From Bacteroidales bacterium UBA4772 (GTDB taxonomy: Bacteria > Bacteroidota > Bacteroidia > Bacteroidales > VadinHA17), in assembly GCA_002403305.1 (NCBI GenBank), contig DHHM01000014.1:92155-156154 (forward strand): 64,000 nt of DNA, written 5' to 3'. A model generated the notes under the pieces. That model saw only the letters and a program-made list of their open reading frames with translations. It was not told the DNA's origin and ran no database searches. Positions 41,507-50,315 of the stretch are shown here, piece by piece. Each line of letters opens with the position of its first letter. Position 1 is the first letter of the stretch. Made by a program: the position numbers and the translations under genes.

Positions 41507-43927
41507 TCAGAATTTAAATGAGTATGAAACTGATGGAATGATCGGGAAGACACTGATTTTCTTGAGAACAGGCTTGCTGTAAAAAAGCATCATGCCGGGA
41601 TTGTCGGGATCGGGCTCCTCGTAGTATTCCGATCCCCAGTATATGAAGAAGGGGTTCAGGCGGCAGTATGCATTATAGACCGAGAAGCTCCATGTTCGTG
41701 TCCCTCTCTTCTTCTCCTTGTGAAGGTTGACGCCCAGGTCAAGCCTGTGGTATGAGGGAGTGCGGTAGTTGTTGCGTCCGGGGAAGTCCGTTACGTTAGT
41801 ATTATAGTAGTAAGCGTCAGTGAACTCCTGTGGCGGATATTCCATGACGCCCAGCGTTGCGGCGTTGCCTGTACCGTAGACCCATACGAGTCCGGCATCG
41901 ACCCTCTCGCTGAACTTGTGTGTCAGTGCCACGCTGATATCATGTCTGCGGTCATATTTTGCAGGGAATGTTTTACCGAAGTTCAGGTTATCAAACTGAC
42001 GGTAGGTCCATGACAGTGTATAGCCGATCCATCCCGTCAGCTTACCGTAGTTCTTCTCAAGCAGCACCTCTGCGCCGTAGGCCCATCCCCTGCCCTTCTC
42101 CACCTTCGTTTCCCATCCTGCTCCGGTGCCTCCGAAGAAGGCACCCTCCTTATATTCGATGAGATTATCCATGGTTTTATAGAAGGCTTCGACCGTCATT
42201 TCCAGGTCGCCTGGCATCCCGAAGGCTGAGCCGACGGCCACCTGGTGCGATATTGGCGGCTCGAACCTGCGTGTCACCGGCAGCCAAAGGTCTGTTGGGA
42301 GGCTGATGGCCGAGGTTGTCAGCAGGTGCACGAACTGCGCCATCTTGCTGTACGAAACCTTGAAGGAGAGGTCATCAGTGACCAGGTAACGCAGAGAGAG
42401 ACGGGGCTGGAAGACAAAATAGCTGGTATCCTGAACATTGAAGAGCGACAGGCGTATGCCAGCGTTCATCTTGATGCGCGGTGTGATGTCAAAGTTATCC
42501 TCAGCATAGAGGATGAGCTCATTGGCTCTGACTCTCATGTCTCCTATCACCGTGTCGATGCCGTTGCTGTCCTGCATCGGGTCATACCTGAAGGTCGTTA
42601 CCCCCGGCTTGAAGTGATGCCATGTATAGCCTGTACCGAACCTCACCGAGTGGCCGGAGGCGGGGTACCAGTCAAAGTCGATCTTCGCACCCAGGTCCTC
42701 AATCCCTGAATAATACTTGAAATAGTCAATCTCCTTCTCTTTGGTGGTGAGGTTCTCTGACGATGATTCTATGGTTACATCGAAGTTGTACTTGCTGTAT
42801 GTAAGCGTGGTGTTGCTGAACAGCCGGTTGGTGATGAGGTAGTTCCATCTGAGGGCGTTGATGATGTTTCCCCATCCCAGGCCATAGCTCTCTTTGTATC
42901 TGTACCTGTCGGAACTGCTGTAGTAGTAGTTGGGCTCGTCGGTGCTCCTTGTATATGCCCTGTCCCTGCCGAGATATGAACTGAGATAGAGACGGCTTCT
43001 CTCCGTGAACTCATGGTTGATCTTCGCATTAAGATCATAGAAATAGTATCCCCCGGTGGTCCACGAGTTCTCGTCCTGGTTCATTGCCAGTATGAACGGT
43101 TGTGCCAGCACATCATAGTAGGTGCGTCGTGCCGAGAGGATAAACGAGGTTTTGTCTTTGATGATCGGTCCCTCCAGCGACAGCTTCGATGATATCAGAC
43201 CGATGGCGAAGTTACCGTGCAGCTCCTTCATGTTACCCTCCTTCATGCGTATGTCAACCACCGAGGAGAGGCGTTCCCCGTACCGTGCCGGGAATCCGCC
43301 CTTGTACAGCTGCACCGATTTTACGGCATCGGGATTGAACACTGACATGAAGCCGAAGAGGTGGCTGGCGTTGTATACCGGCACCCCGTCGAGCAGGAAG
43401 AGGTTCTGGTCGGGACCTCCACCGCGGACATAGATCCCTGTCGATCCTTCGGTGCCCGACTGCACACCGGGGAGCAGCTGTATGACCTTCAGCACGTCAG
43501 CTTCGCCGAAGATCACAGGCAGCTTTATGAACTTTTCCACCGGTATATCTATCATGCTCATCTGCGGGCTCTCTATCACCGACTGGCGGCGTGAGGCCGT
43601 GACGGTGACGGCGTCGATCTCGCTCGAAGACATGGTCAGGCTGAAGTTCATCACAGTGTCACCCGTGAGTGTTACCTCGGCGGTTATAGGGTCATAGCCC
43701 AGGTATGAAACCACAATCATGTTTCTTCCCGTGGCGAGTGTCAGGCTGAAGAATCCGTAGCTGTTGGTGGTGGTCCCGGCAAATGATTCCTTCTCATAGA
43801 CCGTTGCGTCTATCATCCGCTCGCCGCTGTTGGCGTCGGTGACATATCCGCTGACGGTCACCTTCTGTGCTTCGACTGTCACTGGCAGGAGGAGCAGAAG
43901 AATAAAGAGGGAAAGAGTTGTGCGCAT
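41507..43927 (-). CDS. TonB-dependent outer-membrane receptor with CarboxypepD-like N-domain
   Basis: 806 residues. Signal peptide (about 1-20), a CarboxypepD-regulatory-like domain (KVTVSGYVTDANSGERMIDA onward, to about 108), plug domain with GIYVRGGGPDQNLFLLDGVP and PARYGERLSSVVDIR, then the 22-strand barrel and a terminal aromatic residue (SYSFKF) suited for Bam assembly. No SusD homologue is near; the DUF4249 lipoprotein takes that place. Imports an unknown ligand. Divergence from canonical SusC (shorter, about 800 residues) fits the class often called TonB receptor with DUF4249. Confidence 0.92.
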   Translation of the reverse strand: MRTTLSLFILLLLLPVTVEAQKVTVSGYVTDANSGERMIDATVYEKESFAGTTTNSYGFFSLTLATGRNMIVVSYLGYDPITAEVTLTGDTVMNFSLTMSSSEIDAVTVTASRRQSVIESPQMSMIDIPVEKFIKLPVIFGEADVLKVIQLLPGVQSGTEGSTGIYVRGGGPDQNLFLLDGVPVYNASHLFGFMSVFNPDAVKSVQLYKGGFPARYGERLSSVVDIRMKEGNMKELHGNFAIGLISSKLSLEGPIIKDKTSFILSARRTYYDVLAQPFILAMNQDENSWTTGGYYFYDLNAKINHEFTERSRLYLSSYLGRDRAYTRSTDEPNYYYSSSDRYRYKESYGLGWGNIINALRWNYLITNRLFSNTTLTYSKYNFDVTIESSSENLTTKEKEIDYFKYYSGIEDLGAKIDFDWYPASGHSVRFGTGYTWHHFKPGVTTFRYDPMQDSNGIDTVIGDMRVRANELILYAEDNFDITPRIKMNAGIRLSLFNVQDTSYFVFQPRLSLRYLVTDDLSFKVSYSKMAQFVHLLTTSAISLPTDLWLPVTRRFEPPISHQVAVGSAFGMPGDLEMTVEAFYKTMDNLIEYKEGAFFGGTGAGWETKVEKGRGWAYGAEVLLEKNYGKLTGWIGYTLSWTYRQFDNLNFGKTFPAKYDRRHDISVALTHKFSERVDAGLVWVYGTGNAATLGVMEYPPQEFTDAYYYNTNVTDFPGRNNYRTPSYHRLDLGVNLHKEKKRGTRTWSFSVYNAYCRLNPFFIYWGSEYYEEPDPDNPGMMLFYSKPVLKKISVFPIIPSVSYSFKF

Positions 43928-43932
43928 ACGAT

Positions 43933-44343
43933 TCAGAATCCCGTTGTCTCTTTTAGGAACTTACGCACTGCTCTTTTCTCATTGAACTCAAGCATGCCGG
44001 TCGGTAGGCGGATGGTTCTGCCGTTTTTCAGGATGATCCGTACGAAGTTCTCGTCGGCGAGTATCTCATCGATCTCATGTATCGGAATAATTATCCGTGC
44101 GGGTTTGGTGTACCATCTGACTGTCAGCTCTCCCTTGTCGACTGTCAGCCTGTTGACCAGCGTACCGAAGTCGAGGCTGAGAAAAACCAGACCCAGCAGC
44201 AGCAGTGAGATAATCTGTACCCAGAACGGCCACTCTGATTTGTCGCCTGTAAGGATTATCACGATGACCATCACAATGCAGACCACTCCCAGTGACCGGT
44301 AGATTCTTTCATATATGGTATTGCGCAGTACCAGCTGTTTCAT
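43933..44343 (-). CDS. Two-span membrane protein with PH-like C-terminal part (paralogue A)
   Basis: 136 residues from ATG 44343. Two hydrophobic segments (about 20-36 and 45-62) followed by a soluble beta-rich part (GTLVNRLTVDKGELTVRWYT ... NGRTIRLPTGMLEF) that looks like a bacterial PH-type fold. It is homologous to the next gene along (44510-44920): both contain LVNRLTVD, RW-TK and KFLKE-TG words. It ends 6 bases before the TonB receptor start, so it may belong to the receptor transcript. Function unknown. Confidence 0.72.
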   Translation of the reverse strand: MKQLVLRNTIYERIYRSLGVVCIVMVIVIILTGDKSEWPFWVQIISLLLLGLVFLSLDFGTLVNRLTVDKGELTVRWYTKPARIIIPIHEIDEILADENFVRIILKNGRTIRLPTGMLEFNEKRAVRKFLKETTGF

Positions 44344-44509
44344 GCGATTATATTTTTTGGGTCGAATGGAACCTGCATGAGCTCTAATAATCAAATCCAG
44401 TTGTAAGCTCTTGCTCATGCAAGTTTCATGACATGATAGTTACCCTCAGGCAAAGTTAATCAAATTGTGCGGAACAGGATGCTGATTAGCGGTCTGACGC
44501 TATGGTGGG

Positions 44510-44920
44510 TCATATGCCCGTGTTCTCCTTCAGGAACTTACGTATAGCCCGGCGTTTATCACGGTCGAGCAGGCGGACGGGCAGGCGTATGCTTCTGCCG
44601 TCCGTTTTAATGATACGGATATAGCGTTTATCTTCTGTTATTTCGGCTATCTCATCTACGCGAATATGTTTTTTGAAGATCTTTGTGTTCCACCTGATGG
44701 TTAGTATGCCATGGTCGACGGTGAGTCTGTTGACGAGGGCTCCGAGGTTGAGTGTCAGGAAGAAAATTCCTGCTACTATGAAGGTCACAAAAAGGATCCA
44801 GAAGAGGGCTCTCTTGGGGCTGCTGGTAAACAGCTGTATTCCCACTGCGAGGAGCGTCAGTCCGCCCAGGAACCGGAATATGTACTCCTGCGCCTTGTCT
44901 CTCAGCACAAGCTGGTTCAT
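44510..44920 (-). CDS. Two-span membrane protein with PH-like C-terminal part (paralogue B)
   Basis: 136 residues, same length and plan as paralogue A: MNQLVLRDKAQEYIFRFLG start, two spans, then GALVNRLTVDHGILTIRWNT and DGRSIRLPVRLLDRD. The two genes are a tandem duplication, 166 bases apart, clearly diverged. A role in envelope sensing is possible but not shown. Confidence 0.72.
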   Translation of the reverse strand: MNQLVLRDKAQEYIFRFLGGLTLLAVGIQLFTSSPKRALFWILFVTFIVAGIFFLTLNLGALVNRLTVDHGILTIRWNTKIFKKHIRVDEIAEITEDKRYIRIIKTDGRSIRLPVRLLDRDKRRAIRKFLKENTGI

Positions 44921-45038
44921 CAGGTGTTTTTTTGTTACACCGATAAAGGTATAAAAATGTTGGAATGATCACAAGGCTGCTCTCGTGACGCAGGCTTTAT
45001 GAATGATTTTTATTGTTTAGTGTTATGCAGGATAGCGC

Positions 45039-45509
45039 TCATGGCGTTCCGAACAAATCTGCGGGTAACAGAAGGAATACCACTGCGATAATCAGAAAGA
45101 TCAGGCATCTCACGATGATGTTCCTGTAGAATGGATTCTTCTCCCGTGCGTTTTTTATCAGCGCCAGTATGATCATTAGAATGGCGAGCACTATCCCATA
45201 GATCAGTATGGTTTCGGCCATTGGATAGCCAAGTATGGAAAACATAAAAGCAACGGTCAGGGTTGAGAGGGCTACGCCGGTTCCGATGGCGATTGCAATT
45301 CTCCAGGGACCAAGGCCTTTAAAGGATTCAGCTTTAAAGATGTCACGTAACCTGACATTGTTGAACAGCGCAAACCCCAGATAGATATAGAGCAGTGCCA
45401 GTACCAGAAAAAACAGTGATACAATCAGTGAGTTTAGCGGGAGGTCAAAGAGGGTCATCAGGAGCCCGACCACGGCTCCGACAATCAGGATCATTTCAAG
45501 CTTTTTCAT
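45039..45509 (-). CDS. Multispan membrane protein, unknown
   Basis: 156 residues, about five hydrophobic segments (first two at 5-25 and 28-50, with PLNSLIVSLFFLVLALLYIY), last segment followed by a short LPADLFGTP end. GPWRIAIAIGTGVALS and YPMAETILIYGIV are in the middle. No family recognised. Base composition is more AT-rich than in the glycogen cluster, as in the small genes that follow toward 48 kb. Start ATG 45509. Confidence 0.62.
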   Translation of the reverse strand: MKKLEMILIVGAVVGLLMTLFDLPLNSLIVSLFFLVLALLYIYLGFALFNNVRLRDIFKAESFKGLGPWRIAIAIGTGVALSTLTVAFMFSILGYPMAETILIYGIVLAILMIILALIKNAREKNPFYRNIIVRCLIFLIIAVVFLLLPADLFGTP

Positions 45510-45623
45510 TATTGCAGGTTTAGATATATTGAACTTTCAATATCAGCGGCTATGGCTAACGCCTCATTAAAGTTCGAATCTTTCAGGCAAAAAAACAAGC
45601 CTGTGTCATCAATTTGTATGCAG

Positions 45624-46127
45624 TTATGAGAACAATGTAAAAAACAACCCTCCAAACGGATTATATCTTGATAGTAGATCAATCCGTGAGCCGGGCACCT
45701 GAGTAAGAATGAAGACACCCGCGAAAAGGTAGAAATTGATCCAAAAAAGCAGTTGAGTTACTTTCCTGCTAAAAAAAATGAAGGAGGCATAATAGAAAAT
45801 AAGTGAGCAAATGAGCACAAGGAATATTCTGACCGAAGAGATTTCAGATTGTCCAAGAATGACAGCAAAACATACTGTCAGAATTGTCGAGATAATTATA
45901 CTGTACTTATCCTTGAATATCCTTTGAGCTCTTCCATACGCTGTTTCCGGCTCATTTTGCTTGCCTCCCAGGAAGTTCAAACAAAGAGTCAGATAAAGTA
46001 GCGAAAAGACCCAGTTTGCCTGTTCGTGCGTAAATGTAAAATCAGTAACCAAAGGGTAGACAGCAATAAAGGCAATGCCTAAGATTGTTATCCACAAAGA
46101 AATCCGGTGATACAGTTGTGAATTCAT
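45624..46127 (-). CDS. Multispan membrane protein, unknown
   Basis: 167 residues, about five hydrophobic spans (ISLWITILGIAFIAVYPLVT, IISTILTVCFAVILG, IFLVLICSLIFYYASFIFF, LLFWINFYLFAGVFIL). It ends with Phe-rich GGLFFTLFS. AT-rich. No family recognised. Bacteriocin immunity proteins are often small membrane proteins of this sort, and the double-glycine peptide locus begins 1.6 kb away, but this link is only positional. Confidence 0.6.
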   Translation of the reverse strand: MNSQLYHRISLWITILGIAFIAVYPLVTDFTFTHEQANWVFSLLYLTLCLNFLGGKQNEPETAYGRAQRIFKDKYSIIISTILTVCFAVILGQSEISSVRIFLVLICSLIFYYASFIFFSRKVTQLLFWINFYLFAGVFILTQVPGSRIDLLSRYNPFGGLFFTLFS

Positions 46128-46173
46128 AAATCCATAATTTAAAAAGTCCCGCAGGAATTCTCCCCTGAAAAAA

Positions 46174-46413
46174 TCAGTTTTCCCACCTTTTTTGCTTTCT
46201 GTTTTCTAAATATTTATACAATCCACTCAGGACTAATACTGTGATAAGTATCCGTCCAGGAATTTCTCTCTCCCAGAACACCCAGAACCAGATAAGCATA
46301 GCGATTCCGATAAATAAAGATAATGGAAACAAAATCTGTGTGGGTAACCTGGTTTTTAAATAGTACACACCGACCATTATTAGCACGAACAAAACTACAT
46401 GTATGATCTCCAT
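46174..46413 (-). CDS. Small two- to three-span membrane protein, unknown
   Basis: 79 residues: MEIIHVVLFVLIMVGVYYL, a second span LFPLSLFIGIAMLIWFWVFW, and a third weak one (ILITVLVLSGLYKYL), ending in a basic ENRKQKRWEN tail. AT-rich, no family recognised. Could be co-transcribed with the 167-residue membrane protein 47 bases downstream. Confidence 0.5.
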   Translation of the reverse strand: MEIIHVVLFVLIMVGVYYLKTRLPTQILFPLSLFIGIAMLIWFWVFWEREIPGRILITVLVLSGLYKYLENRKQKRWEN

Positions 46414-46725
46414 ATTACATGAATTGAATTATTACATATTACTCAGCAGCTGAATCTGTACCGCATATTACATCAGCGACTGCGGAGTTTTCTGTACTAA
46501 CATCCACCAAAAAACCAAGCCGCACTAGACCATCTCATAAGACCTGCTATTGAAAGAATTTGGATAAACTAAAAAAAATCTACATCGAAAAGACAAATAT
46601 GCCAAAAACCCTTCACAACCATTGATATCTTTACCCTACATATTTAGGTAAAGAGTGGGGTGTAAGATGAAGAAAATTAATTGGGATTGAAGAACGTATT
46701 TATATAATTAATTCATAAATTTGAA
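46414..46725. other. 312-base AT-rich gap with one hairpin
   Basis: No gene seen. A perfect 7-bp inverted repeat CTTTACC (46629-46635) / GGTAAAG (46647-46653) with an 11-base loop stands about 70 bases ahead of the plus-strand gene at 46726. It has no T-run. The gap separates minus-strand and plus-strand genes and should hold two divergent promoters. Confidence 0.4.
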
Positions 46726-47199
46726 ATGAACTTTTTGTCCTTTACGATGAAAACTGTATTTAGAATTTACAAAGGTGAAATAAAGTTTTTGGATAACAAA
46801 ATCATAATCACCGATGGTATATTCAAGTGGCATAAAGTACTGAGAATAGCTTATGCAGTGTTTTTTATTTTGACCGGAATTTATTTATCGAGCAGATACT
46901 TAGTTAATCAACAATTTTTAATGATGACATTAGGAATTGTAATTTTTGCAATTGGCTTACTTGCTGTCATGACAGGACTAAAAATTAGTACTGACACCTT
47001 GTTTGAAGTACGACAAATTGAAAGAGCAGTTATTAGCAAGGATATGAACTCTTCACTCAATCTTACTCTACATCTTAAGAACTCGCAAAAACGCAAGGTA
47101 ACACTGGACTATAAAGAAGAAGATCAATTTAACAGCCTTCACATCAACGAATTGATCGGAACCTTAAATTACTACAAAATTATTACAGAAGTTCATTAG
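46726..47199 (+). CDS. Two-span membrane protein, unknown
   Basis: 157 residues; Met8 (46747) is an alternative start. Short polar N-terminal part (VFRIYKGEIKFLDNKIIITDG), two spans (ILTGIYLSSRYL region and MMTLGIVIFAIGLLAVMTGL), and a soluble C-terminal part with KVTLDYKEEDQFNSLHINEL. The outline (short beta part, two spans, beta-rich tail) is loosely like the two PH-like paralogues at 44 kb, though I see no direct sequence match. AT-rich. Only plus-strand gene in this stretch. Confidence 0.5.
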   Translation: MNFLSFTMKTVFRIYKGEIKFLDNKIIITDGIFKWHKVLRIAYAVFFILTGIYLSSRYLVNQQFLMMTLGIVIFAIGLLAVMTGLKISTDTLFEVRQIERAVISKDMNSSLNLTLHLKNSQKRKVTLDYKEEDQFNSLHINELIGTLNYYKIITEVH

Positions 47200-47221
47200 T
47201 ACGTGAGGTAATAGTAGGAGA

Positions 47222-47390
47222 ATGGACATATTAAAAATCTTTAGCAAATCAAGCTAGTTTTAAGACTTTTGATGAGACTGAAAATTTCAGAAAATTGCTT
47301 CAGTTAAATGGTTCCTTAGATCATCTATCAGGAATTCGATATGTTTATGTAAAACAAAAACGGACCAAATTACAACGGGAAGGTTTCTAG
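47222..47390 (+). pseudogene. Short decayed coding fragment
   Basis: ATG 47222, after a taggaga purine run, reads five codons and then needs a frame change near 47234-47237. After this an open stretch of 50 codons follows (SLANQASFKTFDETENFRK onward, ending KLQREGF and TAG at 47388-47390). Composition of the open part looks protein-like but it has no start of its own. I do not recognise it. Low confidence; could be chance in AT-rich DNA. Confidence 0.25.
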
Positions 47391-47464
47391 ATATTAAGAA
47401 TATTCTAGAATAAGATCAATAGTGGTTGATCAAACTAAAGACAAGTAAACGTAATAGTTAAAAA

Positions 47465-47495
47465 TCAGCCAAAAATATAACATAGTTGGCTGATC
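47465..47495. terminator. Hairpin, possible bidirectional terminator
   Basis: ATCAGCCAA (47465-47473) and TTGGCTGAT (47487-47495) form a perfect 9-bp stem with a 13-base loop; A-rich on the left and ctttaaattttg on the right. It could end transcripts from either side, including the double-glycine peptide gene reading leftward. Confidence 0.5.
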
Positions 47496-47499
47496 TTTA

Positions 47500-47722
47500 A
47501 ATTTTGAGCACCCTAATTAAAAATGGTTTATCCAAGGACATATTAATTACACTCCTAGACAACTGTAGTCAATCGCTCATACTTTTTCTGACTTCTAATG
47601 CTCCATTTTGGTTAGATGCAAGTACAGTGTCAAAACCAGTTAGTACAAATATGCTTTCTCTTATTGGTAAATTTCCTAAACTGAGTGAAGCCCATCGTTT
47701 TAAAATTTTATTATCCAAAATA
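47500..47722. other. Degenerate AT-rich segment downstream of the double-glycine peptide
   Basis: No gene can be supported. Minus strand has an open frame from about 47717 to 47500 interrupted by one TGA, with LGNLPIRESIFVLTGFDTVL and VINMSLDKPFLIRV, and the plus strand has a 76-codon frame from TTG 47504. They are mutual shadows and at most one was real. With the fragment at 47222 it makes this about 520 bases of decayed sequence. Confidence 0.35.
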
Positions 47723-47926
47723 TTATTCCATTAACTCGGGATAACATGAACTCATATACTCAACCAATGGGAATCCCAAGGACACAAGTCCAAGACCAGT
47801 AATAAAAAATCCTGCTCCTGCTGTAGCAGTAAAAAGTATGCCTGCCGCAACCAAAGCAGCAGTTGCTAACCAACACGACATTCCCCCTTGAGTGTTTTCC
47901 ATTTCCTTAGTAGTTAATTCTTTCAT
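47723..47926 (-). CDS. Double-glycine-leader peptide, bacteriocin-like
   Basis: 67 residues from ATG 47926 (a GTG at 47950 would add eight). The leader MKELTTKEMENTQGG ends with Gly-Gly, the cleavage site of C39 peptidases, and has the hydrophobic/acidic pattern of Bacteroidota leaders. The predicted core is 52 residues, strongly hydrophobic and Gly/Ala-rich, with a cysteine at core position 3 (MSCW) and another at 46 (SSCYPELME), so one disulfide could join the two ends. Downstream of and in line with a C39 ABC exporter, thioredoxin-like protein, membrane protein and HTH gene. Bacteriocin or signalling peptide are both possible. It has its own promoter-like element. Confidence 0.7.
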   Translation of the reverse strand: MKELTTKEMENTQGGMSCWLATAALVAAGILFTATAGAGFFITGLGLVSLGFPLVEYMSSCYPELME

Positions 47927-47987
47927 AGCGAGACATAATTTTTCTGTCACCTACTCTTTTCGGGCTTTTCGGTATCTGCCCGCAGAC

Positions 47988-48018
47988 GAAAGTTATAAAA
48001 TTCCGCCTGCAACCTCAA
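47988..48018 (-). promoter_or_regulatory. Probable promoter of the double-glycine peptide gene
   Basis: Minus strand TAACTTTC (47988-47995, one mismatch to TAnnTTTG) with TTG at 48016-48018, 20 bases upstream. It leaves a leader of about 60 bases before the ATG at 47926. Confidence 0.45.
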
Positions 48019-48119
48019 ATTAAAAACCGGGCAGTCCAATAATACAGGATTGGTGCAGTTTTTTTATCCTAATCTCAAATTTTTCATTACGTCTAGTCAT
48101 TCCACGGGTGATTTGAAGC

Positions 48120-50315
48120 CTATAATCTAACCGTTCCCGTCAAATCAAATTCTTCCCAAAATCTTTTGTAGAGGTTATCATTCATTAAGAGCTCAGAATG
48201 TGTGCCTGAGTCTGTTACGGTCCCCTCCTCAATCAGGTAAATCCTGTCACATAACTTCCTTATAATGTTTATGCGATGGGTAACCAACAATATTCCAGTA
48301 GATTCTTTCAATCGCATCAGAATTTTTAGAATAATGGCTTCTGTGTCCCTGTCCATCCCGGAGGTGCCCTCATCAATAAGAAGAATATCTGGCTCATTTA
48401 TTAAGGCCCTCATAAAGGCAAGCACCTGTTTCTGCCCGCCAGATAACTTGACGCCATCTTCGCCTGTCAAAGTGGCAAAACCCAGGGGAAGGCTTCTTAT
48501 GAACGGCTCAAGGCCGTATTCAATGGTCATACTGCCCAGCTTCCTGATTTTTTCCTCATCGGCATCAGGTACAATGTTTTCCAGAACAGTGCCATTGAAA
48601 AGATGGATTTCCTGCGGAATCAGACCTATAGATCTTCGCCAGGAGTCGAGTGACACTTCCTGACAGGATATTGCATTATTAACCCTAACAGAGCCTGACT
48701 CCGGTTGGTAAAATCTCATGAGAATGTTTACCAGAGTACTTTTACCCGAGCCTGACTCCCCCACCAAAGCGGTTGCAGTACCTTTTTCAATCTCAAGGTT
48801 CAGATCAGAAAGGAGCAACTTCTGACCAGGGAACCGAAAGGCAATACTGTCCAGAGTAATCCGGGAAAAAGTTAATACTCGATTCTCTACATTTTCATCA
48901 GACCCTTCCGATTGTAACTGTGTGAATTCAAACATCCTTTCGATGGCGACCTTAGCCTCGCTCAGAGGAATGGAGACGAGAGCCAGGTTCATCACTGACG
49001 GCAGCAGGGTAGAACTAAGTGAAATGATAGCCATCAGTTCGCCCTGGGTCATCCGCGTCCCCATTACCTCAAGCGAAGTGTAGAACAATAATACCATAAG
49101 GTAGAGAGTGCCTGCAAGATTTGTAATCATCCCAAGCTTTATTTTGATCTTCCCCAATGAGAAAGCCCTCTCCTGAAAAACAGTGAATATCGATTTATTC
49201 TTTTTCTCATAATAACTCTGCCATTGCATGCTCTTGATCTCCGTAATACCCCTGAGAGTATTTATGAAGTTACTTTCGTTCATGGCATAACCTGCCATAA
49301 GATCCTGCTGTGATTTGATGACAGGCTTGTTCCAACTGTAAACCAGCAGAAAAAAGAGAGGAATTGCTACTGTGGAAATAATGCCGGCAACAGAAGAATA
49401 AATGAAGATCATGACCATTGTTATCATCACAATCAGAAAATCGATCACATAGGTGCTAACCACGTCTGAAATGACACGCTGTATTCGCATGGTGTCGTTA
49501 AGCCGGGCAACCATGTCGCCTGTTTTTCTGGTATCAAAAAATGGCTTCGGCAATCCCAGCAATGCACTGTAGAATCCGTCAACAACACGGATGTTGTAAG
49601 TTTTCCCCTGAGACAGTAGCATGGATTGTCGGACTGCAGTCAGCAGAACCCTAACTCCAAGAAGCAGTAACACCAGTATTACTGAAACAACAAGCATTCT
49701 CACATCACCTGAAGGCAGGATCCTGTCAAGTAACTTTTGCGTGTAGACTGCCATCACAACACCAAGTAATGAAATGACAATACCTACGACAACACTGACC
49801 AGGAGTAATTCATACTCCGGTCTGATTGTATCAACTATCCACCTGCGTTTACTTCTTCTTGTTAATTTACCCAAGACGAAATACTTACCCGGACTGACTG
49901 CAAGACATTTATGACTTGCCCAAATCTTTTCAACTTCTGATGCTGTTCTTAACTCCAAACCTTTTGCAGGATCCCAAACGACAAACCTGCCATCATGGAA
50001 CCCATAAGAAACGATATAATGCTCATATCCCGGTCCCGGACTCACATGCAGGATTAGAATCCCATCAAACTCCTTAATATCATTTATGGAAGCCTCATAA
50101 CCTGTAGCCTCCATACCAGATTCCCTTGCAGCCTGATATAAACCCAGCATTGTAGTTCCCGACTGAGTCGTACCACTGAGCCGGCGAATTTTTTCTATTC
50201 CGGAGTCTCCGCCGAAATACCTTATTACAGATGCCAGACAAGCCGCTCCACAATCAGTGGAGTCGTGCTGAAGAAATGATGCATCTTTAACCCTCTTAAT
50301 ATTAATCATTCTCAT
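48120..50315 (-). CDS. Peptidase-containing ABC exporter (C39 domain)
   Basis: 731 residues. N-terminal C39 peptidase with oxyanion Gln16, catalytic Cys22 (QHDSTDCGAAC), His99 (YEHYIVSYG) and Asp115 (VWDPAKG); it should cut after Gly-Gly leaders. Six-span ABC membrane domain (about 160-450), then ATPase with Walker A GESGSGKST, signature KLSGGQKQVLAF and Walker B LLIDEGTSGMD. Peptide goes across the inner membrane as it is cut. Start at ATG 50315 or 50309, overlapping the thioredoxin-like gene by 14 bases. No HlyD partner is encoded nearby, unlike most Gram-negative exporters of this type. Confidence 0.93.
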   Translation of the reverse strand: MRMINIKRVKDASFLQHDSTDCGAACLASVIRYFGGDSGIEKIRRLSGTTQSGTTMLGLYQAARESGMEATGYEASINDIKEFDGILILHVSPGPGYEHYIVSYGFHDGRFVVWDPAKGLELRTASEVEKIWASHKCLAVSPGKYFVLGKLTRRSKRRWIVDTIRPEYELLLVSVVVGIVISLLGVVMAVYTQKLLDRILPSGDVRMLVVSVILVLLLLGVRVLLTAVRQSMLLSQGKTYNIRVVDGFYSALLGLPKPFFDTRKTGDMVARLNDTMRIQRVISDVVSTYVIDFLIVMITMVMIFIYSSVAGIISTVAIPLFFLLVYSWNKPVIKSQQDLMAGYAMNESNFINTLRGITEIKSMQWQSYYEKKNKSIFTVFQERAFSLGKIKIKLGMITNLAGTLYLMVLLFYTSLEVMGTRMTQGELMAIISLSSTLLPSVMNLALVSIPLSEAKVAIERMFEFTQLQSEGSDENVENRVLTFSRITLDSIAFRFPGQKLLLSDLNLEIEKGTATALVGESGSGKSTLVNILMRFYQPESGSVRVNNAISCQEVSLDSWRRSIGLIPQEIHLFNGTVLENIVPDADEEKIRKLGSMTIEYGLEPFIRSLPLGFATLTGEDGVKLSGGQKQVLAFMRALINEPDILLIDEGTSGMDRDTEAIILKILMRLKESTGILLVTHRINIIRKLCDRIYLIEEGTVTDSGTHSELLMNDNLYKRFWEEFDLTGTVRL

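Noticed and set aside
45509..45718. 69-codon frame on the minus strand
   Set aside because: Overlaps the end of the 167-residue membrane protein in another frame and has no recognisable feature.
47504..47734. 76-codon frame on the plus strand starting with TTG
   Set aside because: Its opposite strand is equally open in one frame apart from one stop; AT-rich DNA, no motif, no ribosome site. Kept only as degenerate sequence.
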